Notes: generated from the sequence alone by a model not told the origin. A stretch of DNA of 64,000 nucleotides from an uncultured Collinsella sp. (GCA_900544095.1 UQTV01000001.1:372001-436000), one strand, 5' to 3'; counted from the first letter of the stretch, positions 33,201 to 40,949 are shown. Numbers and translations are program-made.

Positions 33201-33773
33201 CTGCTGGGCGCCCTTGGCGTCGGTGCCGACGACGGAGCACGTGGCCGCGACCTCTTGGCTTGCGGCTTCGGTAGGCTGAGATTCAGCCTCATCGGAAGCG
33301 GCTACAACACTTTTGACGTTCTGTTCGGATGAATCCGGCGAAGCAGTAGAAGCCTCGACTGCGGCAGAATCGTCCGACGCTACGCCGTTGCTATCTGCGG
33401 CATTCGCCGAAGCGCCATCGTTAACCGACGCATCGCTCGCGTTAGAGCCGGTTTCAGAAACGACACCGTCGGCAGCACCGTCCGCGGCACCCGTGCCCTC
33501 GCCCGGCGTCGCAGCCTGAGCCACAGCCTCGGCAATGCCCTCGGCGCCCTCGGCCCACAGCTGAGCCGGCGTGGTGCCAAAGGCCATCGCGAAGGCCAGG
33601 AATGCCACCAGGCCGCGCTTGGCTATACCGCGTGCAATCGCGCCACGGCGATGCAACGAGGCGCACACACGCTCGTCCTCAAACATATCCATTTGTCCCC
33701 CATTGTCTGTACTTGGAGCGTTGCCTTGAGGCTGCCCCACGTCATCGCGCATGTTGCGCTCGAGTTCCCCCAT
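30282..33773 (-). CDS. Large surface protein with three DUF4430 domains, beta-propeller and InlB-type repeat
   Basis: 1,163 residues. A signal peptide follows a basic stretch at about 43-72 (GLVAFLAFAMAFGTTPAQLWA). An acidic Ala/Ser linker leads to three tandem DUF4430 domains at about 175-290, 292-405 and 410-530, each with a WxFFVNG or WQLFVNG strand and a closing LKxGDxVxWxY strand. Then comes a seven-or-so-bladed PQQ-like propeller (about 560-915), an InlB B-repeat (GYTFGGWYTDEACTQAYDF), a Gly/Asn then Lys/Asp/Ser-rich wall stalk, and a C-terminal helix with KRR. The sortase-like site is not canonical: QETGTNP precedes the helix. AAGGAGGACCCCG precedes the ATG at 33773. Controlled by the cobalamin riboswitch just upstream. 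Confidence 0.85.
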   Translation of the reverse strand: MGELERNMRDDVGQPQGNAPSTDNGGQMDMFEDERVCASLHRRGAIARGIAKRGLVAFLAFAMAFGTTPAQLWAEGAEGIAEAVAQAATPGEGTGAADGAADGVVSETGSNASDASVNDGASANAADSNGVASDDSAAVEASTASPDSSEQNVKSVVAASDEAESQPTEAASQEVAATCSVVGTDAKGAQQTWAAAQQIALKEGSTAADLSEQLFRQAGLKADYDPNGSWGWALNSITSPFDAGRTLAYDPATGAHWQLFVNGSVSAVGAGGYTLKDGDSVVWCYSKYGDPAPANQISVSCTVVGQDASGAQQTWAQPTTALVEEGTTAADLSEQAFKKAGIGAKTGKGTYGWYLESLTSPFNKTVTLSSEKVNENTWKFWQFFVNGQAANVGAGNYTLKAGDKVTWVYGFDGTMPGQVSVSMEIIGKKDEKAQRWTDPSTQVFVEGTTIKDASAAYFDAIGIESKMYDQFGYWGVHSLVSPLDGTELSGAWSFFVNGVPGPQLDSDYVLKSGDKIVWAYAPGDTVPNPDEVVVDPSASRPTDWKADWSGNSNAVVKNVSTPTGTLASSWTFDWRAYSGATYPNASEPIVVNGNVYLAVNKRLLKIDAESGKVLAESNLQTAIGYTTRPIYTKGLVIVPLDGGAVQALTADTLTTVWVTDSVSKSAQSNSQLTVDGNYLYVGTVDVDYGTSTYNNGHLTRINILTGAVSWQHVNADEGYYWTSATVGDGYILVPTSAGTVEMLSKSTGDVLGSVSVGAIVNSSCVLSKDGKHAYVISRDGKLHVLALSDANARASSRISEERVIDLGLTGCACMPTLYGNKLIVGGEVSGGSALAIVDLDNDFATTLVSSADGSVLPAGGIKGAPLVSVQADDTYVYFTVNYGATSDYVNYTSGGGVYRYKMGDAQATGAFSAAGHNNYCDSPIACDAKGNLYYINDSGTLFKLSGGVKVSFETGEGSKVDFQTTADGKLVKPADPTRDGYTFGGWYTDEACTQAYDFIAPVTADLTLYAKWTKNAVNPGGNGGSGSNGGNGGAGNGSGAGTGTGSGFGTKGQQAGGAIAPGHKPTTKTTVSTKTETKDNKSDKKDTDKSDKKDEKKSDKKDSKSDKKSDSKSDTGAASTTTAKKSSSASEQETGTNPLAIVGVAAGVIGLAIVGVFVFTKRR

Positions 33774-33874
33774 CGGGGTCCTCCTTCCCTCCAGAGCCCA
33801 ACGCGTACCGGCGGCATGCGCCGCGGCCGCGTACAAGATGGGAGGCGATCCGACTTAACCTTACCGACCCGGGC

Positions 33875-34016
33875 GCGCCGTCCGATCTGCGACGCGACCA
33901 TCCCGGGCCAAGAGGAATTACGGTTACTGGTACAGCCGGGGACTTGCACCCCGATTCTCCCAAACGCGCAGGAAAACCGCGCATTCGTGCGTCTCCGCAC
34001 CACCATCTAGGCCATC
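33875..34016 (-). ncRNA. Cobalamin riboswitch
   Basis: Minus-strand leader. It contains the conserved core GGTGCAAGTCCCC, then GGCTGTACCAGTAACCGT, the arrangement of the cobalamin aptamer, with the upstream GGGAGAATC purine-rich stretch. A GC stem (GGCCCGGGA with CGCCCGGGTC) follows 3' and may form the pseudoknot or the expression platform. No T-run terminator stands between aptamer and start codon, so control at the ribosome-binding site is likely. The predicted start of transcription falls right at the 5' edge of the aptamer. Confidence 0.85.
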
Positions 34017-34018
34017 GA

Positions 34019-34046
34019 TTATTACTGTCGATATGGTAGCACGCAA
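34019..34046 (-). promoter_or_regulatory. Predicted promoter of the cobalamin-riboswitch operon
   Basis: On the minus strand TTGCGT (complement of 34041-34046) and TAATAA (complement of 34019-34024) are separated by 16 bases. The start site would be near 34012, at the first bases of the riboswitch fold. Confidence 0.6.
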
Positions 34047-34158
34047 AAGGGCCCCGCACACAGGCGAAGCCCAAGGTAAAAGCTATGGTTTGCGATAGGA
34101 AAGGATGCGGATGGGGTGCCGAGCAAAATAACCCGTTTCCTCCGACCCCGGGAAATCG

Positions 34159-35922
34159 TTACCGCTTGCCGCCGTGACTGTTGCGCCAGATCTCGCGGCC
34201 CAGCATCAGCGCCAGCACCAGCGCACTCACGTAGCCCATAAAGCCAATGACCGGGATACCAAACACAACCGGCTCGATGCGCGCGTAGTACACCACCGAC
34301 GAACCGATAAACAGGCCGGCGATCACAATTGCCATCGACATGCGGTCGATAATTCCGCCCAGCTGTCGCAGCGCCTTGTCGCTGCTCATGATCTGCGTAT
34401 TCACCTTAAGCTGACCGCGCGTGAGCATGCGCGAAGCCAGGCCCAGGTACTCGGCCGCCTCGAGCGAGCCTTTTGCCGCGCGATAGCTGCTCGCGGCAAG
34501 ATCGCGCCCCATTTCGCGGACGCGTGCGTAGGTGCTCTTTTCGTTTTTGATGTGCGTCTGGATGATCTGGATCATGTTGACGTTAGGCATGTACTCGGTC
34601 AGCAGGCCCTCGAGCGTCACCATGCCGCGGGCGAACATCGTCACCACGCTCGGCAGCTCAACGTCGTTTTTGCGCGCCAGATTCACCAGCGAGGTCAAAA
34701 ACTCGCCGATATCAAGATCCTTAAGATCGAGCCCCGCAAAGTCGGCAACGATAAAGTCCAGGTCGGACAAAAAGGCCGAATGGTCGAGCTCGGCAGAATC
34801 GCCGCGCGTCACGGCAAAGCGCATAAGCGAGTCCTTGAGCTTGGGCACGTCGCCCTCGGCCACGGCGAAAATCATGTCCTTGACGATACCGCGGTCGTGA
34901 CTCGACATGCGCCCGACCATGCCCAGGTCAATAAAGTAGACGATGCCGTCCTTGAGAATGATGTTTCCCGCATGCGGGTCGGCATGGAAAAAGCCATCAT
35001 CGAGCACCTGCGTCGAATAGTCCTCGACAATCGCCGAGCCGATTTTTTCCAGGTCATAGCCCTCGGCCACCAAGCGCTCGGGATCGGCAATCGAGATGCC
35101 GTCGACGTAATCCATGACCACGACATGCTCGGTGCACAGATCCAGATAGGACTTGGGGCACGTCACGCCATGGACGCTCTTATGGAACTCATAGAAATCG
35201 TTGAGGTTTTTGGCCTCGGCCAAAAAGTTGGTCTCCTCGCGAAACGAGGTCCACAGCTCCTCGACCACGCCGTGCAGGTCAACAAACTGATCGGTGTTGA
35301 CGAACTTGGAAACGATGCGCACCACCGAGCGAATGATGTCGATGTCCTGCGCCATAACCTGCTGCGCACCAGGGCGCTGCACCTTAACGGCCACGTCCTC
35401 GCCGGTCACCAGGCGGGCACGGTGAACTTGCGCGAGCGAGGCGCTTCCGAGCGGATTGGGGTCGATCGCGTCGAACATCTGCCCCAAGCGCTGGCCGTAC
35501 TCCTCTTCCAGACAACGCAGCACCACCTCATACGGCACCGGCTCTACGTCGGAGCGCAGGCGGCGCAGCTCGTCGCAAAACCGCTGCGGCAAGATCTCGG
35601 AGCGGTTGGCCAGAATCTGCCCCATCTTGACGAACATGGGGCCGAGCTCTTCGAGCAGACGGCGCAGGCGAACCGGCGTGAGGTTGTCCCACACACGGTA
35701 CTTTTTGATCAGGCGAACGATTTGCCCGATGCGTTCGCGGCGGCCCGCCGGCGTGAGCTGGTACTCCTCATCCGGCGCCATCGCGTCGGGCTCTTCGGGG
35801 ACCATATCGACAGCGCGCGGCTTCTTGCGAGCGCCCGAGACGGCGGCATCGACCTCATCGACAACCGCCGTCTCGTCACCCAAAGGATCTAGATTGTTGT
35901 AATCGGTGGTGGAATCTGCCAT
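34159..35922 (-). CDS. UbiB/ABC1/AarF family atypical kinase
   Basis: 587 residues. Contains the family's KxGQ motif (FVKMGQILANRSEILP) near 95, LGSASLAQVHRA near 155, the ATP-site lysine in VAVKVQRPG, the catalytic HADPHAGNI near 315 and FIDLGMVG as the metal-binding Asp. Two C-terminal membrane helices (about 530-575) anchor it. Homologues support quinone or isoprenoid-lipid metabolism. The N-terminal 50 residues are acidic and unconserved. It is 8 bases downstream of a small gene at 35931 and forms an operon with it. Confidence 0.9.
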   Translation of the reverse strand: MADSTTDYNNLDPLGDETAVVDEVDAAVSGARKKPRAVDMVPEEPDAMAPDEEYQLTPAGRRERIGQIVRLIKKYRVWDNLTPVRLRRLLEELGPMFVKMGQILANRSEILPQRFCDELRRLRSDVEPVPYEVVLRCLEEEYGQRLGQMFDAIDPNPLGSASLAQVHRARLVTGEDVAVKVQRPGAQQVMAQDIDIIRSVVRIVSKFVNTDQFVDLHGVVEELWTSFREETNFLAEAKNLNDFYEFHKSVHGVTCPKSYLDLCTEHVVVMDYVDGISIADPERLVAEGYDLEKIGSAIVEDYSTQVLDDGFFHADPHAGNIILKDGIVYFIDLGMVGRMSSHDRGIVKDMIFAVAEGDVPKLKDSLMRFAVTRGDSAELDHSAFLSDLDFIVADFAGLDLKDLDIGEFLTSLVNLARKNDVELPSVVTMFARGMVTLEGLLTEYMPNVNMIQIIQTHIKNEKSTYARVREMGRDLAASSYRAAKGSLEAAEYLGLASRMLTRGQLKVNTQIMSSDKALRQLGGIIDRMSMAIVIAGLFIGSSVVYYARIEPVVFGIPVIGFMGYVSALVLALMLGREIWRNSHGGKR

Positions 35923-35930
35923 CTGCGCTA

Positions 35931-36347
35931 CTACTCGGCCTCTTCGGCGTCCTCTGCATCGTCGGGCTCAACAGACTCGACAGGCACCGAAGTCACGTTG
36001 TCCTCGACCGAATCGACGATATCGCGTACATGAGCCAGGAAGGCCGTGCGCTCAGGGGCGGTCATAACGCGGACGCGAGCCAGGATGAGCTCATCGAGCA
36101 CGCGCTGTGCCGCGGTCTCGCCCTGCATGCCCAGGCGCTCGGTGAGGTCGGAGATGGTGCCGCCGGCCTGCTCGAACATGTCAGACACGCTGCGGGCGAT
36201 ATCGGGGGTGCCGGCATCCTTGCGAACCTGCTCGCCCTTGGTACCGAGGTCGTCGAGAACCTTCTTGCCGCCCTCGACGGCAACGGCGGCGGCGCCGAAG
36301 CCCACGTTGATGGCACCGTTAACAAGCTGATCGAGTTTCATAACCAT
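35931..36347 (-). CDS. Small hypothetical protein upstream of the UbiB-like kinase
   Basis: 138 residues. Starts with an amphipathic stretch rich in Gly and Ala (LVNGAINVGFGAAAVAVEGGKKVLDDLG), then helices with many charged residues and a very acidic tail (VEPDDAEDAEEAE). The Gly/Ala helix followed by coiled segments resembles phasin-like or UbiB-partner proteins, but I cannot name a family. GGAGCCAACC precedes the ATG at 36347; TTG at 36359 overlaps the Shine-Dalgarno. Tight linkage (8 bases) to the kinase suggests a common function. Confidence 0.7.
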   Translation of the reverse strand: MVMKLDQLVNGAINVGFGAAAVAVEGGKKVLDDLGTKGEQVRKDAGTPDIARSVSDMFEQAGGTISDLTERLGMQGETAAQRVLDELILARVRVMTAPERTAFLAHVRDIVDSVEDNVTSVPVESVEPDDAEDAEEAE

Positions 36348-36446
36348 GGTTGGCTCCAATCATGAACAACTGCATTGGCCTTCTTGTACCCAAGATTGAG
36401 TGAAAGCGACAAAGCGTTTTAGCGCTATTCGATCGACGGGAAATCC

Positions 36447-37970
36447 CTACCTCACGTTGTCGTTCATCGCGAAGGAATTCTTCATGGCGCAACTCGTGGT
36501 GTAGAGCACCTTGCCCAGTAGAGCATCGGTCTCCACGCGAACAAGCTCGGCAAAGGCCTCGTTGGCGCGTGCAAGTTCGGCAGGTACCTCGGCCTCAGGC
36601 AGAGCGGCTACGGCAGCATCGACGTCATGGATCTGCTTGTGGCCCATGCCACCGACCTTCTCCTGATAATCCTCGACCGCGCGACCGCACTCATGGAAGC
36701 GGACGTCGGCCAGCGCGCCGATCAGGCGGTTGGCCCAGTAGAAGTTTTCGGACGTCACGCGAGCCTGCGTGTCGGCATAGTACTCGGGCATGGTCTCGAC
36801 GTTGGCGTACAGCGGAACCAGCGCGTTAAACGAGTTGGAGCCAAAGGCCATCCACTGCACGGCGCGGTAGGCCGGCTGCGCATAGGGGCGCAGCTGCAAC
36901 ACGGCGAGCTGGCTGTTGCGGTTGATGCCGATGGGGCGATAAGCGCCGCGCGTGGCGGGCGTGCCCTTGCTGCCGTAGCAGTCGTACTCCGTGCCCTGGT
37001 AGTGGCTCGAAAGCACGTACTTGATGTCCTCGATGGTCACCTTGCGCTCGGGCACGCGGCTCCAGGGGATGTCGTCGCTCTCGGGCGTGTAGTCGGCGTC
37101 GGGGCCGTCCCACACGTCGCTGGGGTTGAGGCAGCGCTGCATGTACCAGGCGCGCGGCGTGTTGTAAACGTGGTCGCTGTCACTGTGCGAGCCAAAGGCC
37201 TCGCGCGGGTTAAAGACCGCGGCCGGACCGTCGCCCTCAACGCCCAGCGTCAAGTCCAGATGCCACTCGGCCATCCAAGCGCGCAGGTCGGCGGAGCACA
37301 TGTGATCGGCCTGGGCGCCCTCGGCGTCATCCAGGTCAAAGCTATCGATACCCAGCTGGTTGGGCATGGTCACATAGGCGTCATCGGGCACGCGCTTGGC
37401 GATCCAGTGGTGGCCGCCGATGGTCTCGAGCCACCAGATCTCGTCCACATCGCTAAAGGCGATGCCGTTGTTCTCGTAGGTACCATAGCGCTCGAGCAGG
37501 TCGCCCAGAATGCGTACGCCGTCGCGGGCGGATTTGGCATATGGCAGCACCAGGGTCACCATGTCCTCCTCGCCCAGACCGCCGGGCTGCGCCGGAACAT
37601 AGCCGTCCTCGCCCTCGTTGCCCTTGGCGGGCACGTAGTCGACGAGCGGGTCGGCGCCGCGAACGCGCTCGTTGGTGGTGAGCGTCTCGGTTGCGGACAT
37701 GCCCACATTGAGCTCGTTGAAACCGGCCTCGGCCCAGATGCCGTGGCCCGGGACAACATCGGGGACGCTCGTGTAGCGCATGGGGTTATCGGGCAGCTCA
37801 ACGGTCAGGTGACTCAGGACGCTCGTGTAGACGCGCGGCTGCTCGTCGGGATGCACCACGCGCATGCGCTTGGGCTCAAACACCCCGTTGGACGAGTCCT
37901 CGTTGCGAGCAACCAACGTCGACCCGTCGTAGCTCGCGTTCTTACCAACCAAAATCGTTGTGCACGGCAT
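36447..37970 (-). CDS. C69 family dipeptidase (PepD-like)
   Basis: 507 residues, N-terminal nucleophile hydrolase. The sequence starts MPCTTILVGKNASYDGS: in this family the Cys becomes the N-terminal nucleophile after processing. VARNEDS follows, typical of PepD. There is no signal peptide, so it acts in the cytoplasm on dipeptides. The start at 37970 is 6 bases after AAGGAGG; the ATG at 37976 touches it. The second MITE-like element lies about 80 bases upstream. Confidence 0.9.
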   Translation of the reverse strand: MPCTTILVGKNASYDGSTLVARNEDSSNGVFEPKRMRVVHPDEQPRVYTSVLSHLTVELPDNPMRYTSVPDVVPGHGIWAEAGFNELNVGMSATETLTTNERVRGADPLVDYVPAKGNEGEDGYVPAQPGGLGEEDMVTLVLPYAKSARDGVRILGDLLERYGTYENNGIAFSDVDEIWWLETIGGHHWIAKRVPDDAYVTMPNQLGIDSFDLDDAEGAQADHMCSADLRAWMAEWHLDLTLGVEGDGPAAVFNPREAFGSHSDSDHVYNTPRAWYMQRCLNPSDVWDGPDADYTPESDDIPWSRVPERKVTIEDIKYVLSSHYQGTEYDCYGSKGTPATRGAYRPIGINRNSQLAVLQLRPYAQPAYRAVQWMAFGSNSFNALVPLYANVETMPEYYADTQARVTSENFYWANRLIGALADVRFHECGRAVEDYQEKVGGMGHKQIHDVDAAVAALPEAEVPAELARANEAFAELVRVETDALLGKVLYTTSCAMKNSFAMNDNVR

Positions 37971-38324
37971 GCGCATCCTCCTTGAGCGAAGAAATCAAAC
38001 GATAACAGTGTATCGCTTCGGCGCAGAAAGGGCGAAACCGCGGCGCTGGCAACCCCTGTGGTCAAAAAATGCCAAATATGAGTACTGTCACCAATTTAGT
38101 AACAGCAATTTTGCTACGTATGGGTGTCGAAAGTCTACATTTGTTCAAAAATTAGATGATGTAATTCCTCATAGGTCCAATAAAATAAGCTCTCTATCGA
38201 TAATAAATATCGTTAGAGAGCCTATTTGACCTAAAATATATGTGACTATCTTGGCAACAGTACTCATATTTGGCATTTTTTGTCCACGGGGTATAGAACT
38301 AACCCCTCAAACAGCCCAAAACGC
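37971..38324. other. 354-base gap holding MITE-like copy 2
   Basis: Between the C69 peptidase (start side) and folD (end side), both on the minus strand. Most of it is the AT-rich element 38053-38291. The peptidase promoter must lie in 37971-38052 or inside the element. No gene is seen; the open frames here only translate the repeat. Confidence 0.65.
38053..38291. mobile_element. MITE-like element with 35-base terminal inverted repeats, copy 2
   Basis: Ends 38053-38088 and 38257-38291 are inverted copies with the core AAATATGAGTACTGT, matching copy 1 at 7341-7568. The sub-terminal GTCACCAATTTAGTAAC motif at the left end also matches. Inside, GCTCTCTA...TAGAGAGC forms a 14-base stem with one mismatch near 38189-38222. 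The interior is much more AT-rich than the chromosome. No coding capacity. Confidence 0.65.
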
Positions 38325-39179
38325 CTATTTCGATGCGCGCTCGGCCGCTTCGATCACGTGTTTGGCGAGGATCGCCGTCGTCACAGCGCCCACGCCGCCC
38401 GGCACGGGCGTGATGGCGTTAACGACCGGCTCCGCAGCATCAGAATCGACGTCCCCGACCAGCTTGCCAGCGGCCTCGTCCCAATTAATGCCAACATCGA
38501 TGATCGTCTGGCCCTCGCGAACCGCATCCACGCCAATCGTACGTGCGCGTCCAACGGCGGCAACCACAATGTCGGCAGCACGGCACTCGGCAGCAAGGTC
38601 GTGCGTATGCGTATGGCACGTCGTCACGGTCGCATTGCTCGCCGTAAGCATGGCGGCAACGGGACGGCCAATCACCAGAGACCGACCGACCACAGCAACC
38701 TTAGCTCCATCCAGCTCAACGCCGTAATGATCCAGCAAAGCAAGCACGGCTTCGGCTGTGCAGGGGGCAAAACCCTCGCCGCGCCCCGAAAGCGTGGTGA
38801 GCAGCGAAGCCGGCGTCATGGAGTCAACGTCCTTGGCGGGATCGAGTGCCGAGGCAACCGCGTCCTCGTCAAGGCCGGCGGGCAGCGGGCGGAACATCAG
38901 GCAGCCATGAACAGCGGGGTCGGAATTGATGTCCTCGATGGCCGCCAACAGCTCGTCCTGCGAAACATCGGCGGGAAGCAAAACGCGGCGAGCTTCAATG
39001 CCAACCTTCTCGCAGCGCCTGAGCGCACCGCGCTCGTAGGATAGGTCGTCCTCGCGTTCACCCACACGCACGATAGCCAACGTCGGAACAACGCCCCGCT
39101 CGCGCAGGGCTGCGCAGCGAGCAGCAAGTTCCTCAGTCAAAGCGCGAGCGACGGGAGCACCCTTCAGCAGTTCAGCCAT
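38325..39179 (-). CDS. folD: Bifunctional methylenetetrahydrofolate dehydrogenase/cyclohydrolase
   Basis: 284 residues. Interconverts 5,10-methylene- and 10-formyl-tetrahydrofolate. Family segments are visible: VGEREDDLSYERG (in place of the usual VGxxxAS-Y-K; the catalytic Lys position is not clear), VHGCLMFRPLP, PAKDVDSMTP, CTAEAVLALLDHYG, VVGRSLVIGRP and the end TPVPGGVGAVTTAIL. The catalytic YxxxK of most FolD proteins appears here as Y-ERGAL-RR, so the lysine may be replaced by Arg. It starts 2 bases after the cyclodeaminase gene and is coupled with it. Confidence 0.92.
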   Translation of the reverse strand: MAELLKGAPVARALTEELAARCAALRERGVVPTLAIVRVGEREDDLSYERGALRRCEKVGIEARRVLLPADVSQDELLAAIEDINSDPAVHGCLMFRPLPAGLDEDAVASALDPAKDVDSMTPASLLTTLSGRGEGFAPCTAEAVLALLDHYGVELDGAKVAVVGRSLVIGRPVAAMLTASNATVTTCHTHTHDLAAECRAADIVVAAVGRARTIGVDAVREGQTIIDVGINWDEAAGKLVGDVDSDAAEPVVNAITPVPGGVGAVTTAILAKHVIEAAERASK

Positions 39180-39181
39180 GG

Positions 39182-39814
39182 CTATCCTCTCTTCCTTGCA
39201 GCGTCGGCGGCGCGGCGCGCCAGCGCATCGGCGCGCGGCAACCACGTGTCGAGCAGCTCATCGCACGCGGTCTCGAGCTCCTCGGCGCGCGCCCGGTCCT
39301 TCATAGACGTGGTGTTGGCAAAGAGCGTCAAGCTCGCGCCCTGCATAGCGGAACGGCAGAACACGGCGCCGCACGCCACATCGGACAGCAGCTGACGCGA
39401 ACCCTTGTCGGCCATGTCCTCGAGCAGCGCCAGCGCACGCCCGCAGGCATCCATAATGCGATACGGCGGCATAGCGGCCACATGCAGCGCATCCTGAATC
39501 GCGGTCGCTCGAGCCGGATCGTCACGCGGAATACCGTACGCCGCGGACACCTGCCCATAGGCACGAACGTCCTCGGCAACCAACTCGACAAGCTCCTGGG
39601 CCAGCTCATCAGCATGGGCAAACGCACGCGTCAGGTCATCCGCACGATCAGCAAGCGCGGGATTGGTCGCACCGTAGCGGGCAACCATTCCGCACAGCGA
39701 GGCGCCCAGCGCGCCCACAAAGGCGCTCGCGCTGCCACCGCCGGGAACCGGCTCGCGCGCGGCCAGCGCCTCGGCAAACCCGCGGCAGGTCTTGTCCATC
39801 ATCTCTTGGCTCAT
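39182..39814 (-). CDS. Cyclodeaminase/cyclohydrolase family protein (FchA-like)
   Basis: 210 residues, all-helical FTCD cyclodeaminase fold. PVPGGGSASAFVGALGASL near residues 23-41 is the folate-binding signature. Family members are formimino-THF cyclodeaminase or methenyl-THF cyclohydrolase. Location directly before folD suggests cyclohydrolase activity, possibly supplying what a weakened FolD lacks. Start at 39814 has a 9-base spacing from GAAGG; ATG at 39820 is an alternative. Works in the same pathway as fhs at 49969. Confidence 0.85.
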   Translation of the reverse strand: MSQEMMDKTCRGFAEALAAREPVPGGGSASAFVGALGASLCGMVARYGATNPALADRADDLTRAFAHADELAQELVELVAEDVRAYGQVSAAYGIPRDDPARATAIQDALHVAAMPPYRIMDACGRALALLEDMADKGSRQLLSDVACGAVFCRSAMQGASLTLFANTTSMKDRARAEELETACDELLDTWLPRADALARRAADAARKRG

Positions 39815-40189
39815 ACGCATGCACCTTCAAGTCATATACATCGGTCGGGTGGAAACCGCCGACCGACCGCATCGATCACATAATGATGCTAAGTCTAGCC
39901 CATAAGTACTCGAGCGTCAGCGCACCTGGCCATCGCGGATTTCTATGACGAACGATAGGCGTCGGCACCGCAAACATGGGACACATGGCCCACCTTTCGA
40001 GACTCCCGGACGACGGCAACTGGGGCATACATATAGATAAGGAGCCCCATGTTGGGGCAACGCTCATCACGGCACCGGACGACGAATGGAGGAATAACCG
40101 CACAGCAAACAAAGCCATCGTGTGCGCGTAGCCGCCGCCCCAGCGATCCGCGGCACACGATGTCCCTAGCAGACAAGGAGGACGCCACC
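39815..40189. other. 375-base divergent spacer upstream of the first lipoprotein gene
   Basis: Carries promoters for fchA-folD (minus) and the lipoprotein gene (plus). A 19-base word at 39976-39994, containing TGGGACACATGGCCCA, is repeated exactly upstream of the second lipoprotein gene at 40931-40949. TGGGGC and GCCCCA flank an AT-rich stretch at about 40021-40048. No gene is seen. Confidence 0.55.
39976..39994. repeat. 19-base motif upstream of lipoprotein gene 1
   Basis: Contains TGGGACACATGGCCCA, an imperfect palindrome. The identical 19 bases occur at 40931-40949 upstream of the paralogous gene. Could be a shared regulator site or simply part of the duplicated unit. Confidence 0.6.
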
Positions 40190-40795
40190 ATGAAGAAAAA
40201 GACCCTATCAATCCTTTCCCTTTGCATCGCCCTCTTTGCCGCATTTGCCCTTGTCGGCTGCGGCGGGAGCGCATCGGGCGGAGGCGGCAGCACCGCCAAG
40301 AGCGAGAGCAAGGAAAAGACCCCCGTCGCCAAGAAGACCGACTTTATCTGGTTTAAGGTCGAGATGCCCGAGGGCGTCGGCGTAAGCGACTCCGCCGGCA
40401 AGAATGCCGACAGGGTCCAGCTCACCTTCCCCGAAGACGAGAACGCCTCGGCCGATCGTTTTATCCCCGTTTGGAAAAAAGCGCTGACTGCCGAGGAATC
40501 CCACGCCGACCAGGCGGAAAAGAAGGGGGATACGTTCCAGTGGAAGGATGGCGGATCCGTCAAGTATAACGGCAGGACGTGGCTCGTCGGAACGTACGAG
40601 GACAACAGTGGCATCTCAACACTCCTCTTTACCGACGTTGAACCGGGAAGCGTCTACGTCCTTATCTCAAACTTCGAACTGCACAAGAAAGAAGCCGAGG
40701 CACTCCTCAACTCCATCGAGTTCCCCGATGACATGGCAAAGGCAGTTTCCGGGGCACGCGAAGTCGAGATTTCGAGCATCGAGATCAAACATTAG
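40190..40795 (+). CDS. Lipoprotein of unknown function, paralogue 1
   Basis: 201 residues. Signal peptide with lipobox LVGC (Cys24), then a Gly/Ser linker and a compact domain starting TDFIWFKVEMPEGV. The same opening and the later motifs KYNGRTW and TDVEPGSVYV recur in the gene at 41022. AAGGAGGACGCCACC precedes the ATG. No family recognised; the domain looks like a small beta-sandwich. It sits in the outer face of the membrane. Confidence 0.8.
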   Translation: MKKKTLSILSLCIALFAAFALVGCGGSASGGGGSTAKSESKEKTPVAKKTDFIWFKVEMPEGVGVSDSAGKNADRVQLTFPEDENASADRFIPVWKKALTAEESHADQAEKKGDTFQWKDGGSVKYNGRTWLVGTYEDNSGISTLLFTDVEPGSVYVLISNFELHKKEAEALLNSIEFPDDMAKAVSGAREVEISSIEIKH

Positions 40796-40848
40796 GGGCT
40801 CGCACGCAGCATCGCATGCGCAGTCATTACATGATCGGACGCCCAGCC

Positions 40849-40880
40849 GGGGGAGGGATCGGATCGGCCGGTCCTCCCCT
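40849..40880 (+). terminator. Terminator-like hairpin after lipoprotein gene 1
   Basis: GGGGAGG and CCTCCCC flank ATCGGATCGGCCGGT. The T tract is weak. The stem and its inner sequence recur after the second lipoprotein gene at 41686-41720. Confidence 0.55.
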
Positions 40881-40930
40881 ACTTATATCGCGACACATTG
40901 CCACTTGTCGGCGCAAATCCAGCCCCCAGA

Positions 40931-40949
40931 ATGGGACACATGGCCCACC
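40931..40949. repeat. 19-base motif upstream of lipoprotein gene 2
   Basis: Exact copy of 39976-39994, here 73 bases before the start codon rather than about 195. The different distance argues against a strictly positioned promoter element. Confidence 0.6.

Larger units (their letters stand above)
33774..34158. other. Leader region of the DUF4430 operon
   Basis: 385 bases between the UbiB-like gene and the surface-protein gene. It contains, on the minus strand, a promoter at 34019-34046, the cobalamin riboswitch at about 33875-34016 and about 100 bases of expression platform before the Shine-Dalgarno. The part 34050-34158 is the downstream region of the UbiB-like gene's intergenic side; it shows a short GGGC stem but no gene. 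Confidence 0.7.

Noticed and set aside
34174..35892. A 572-codon plus-strand frame over the UbiB-like gene
   Set aside because: Mirror of a clear kinase gene with KxGQ and HADPHAGN motifs. The antisense product looks random.
37960..38229. An 89-codon frame across MITE-like copy 2
   Set aside because: It only translates the repeat end (KNAKYEYC), as does a frame across copy 1. It starts inside the peptidase start codon region and has no ribosome-binding site.
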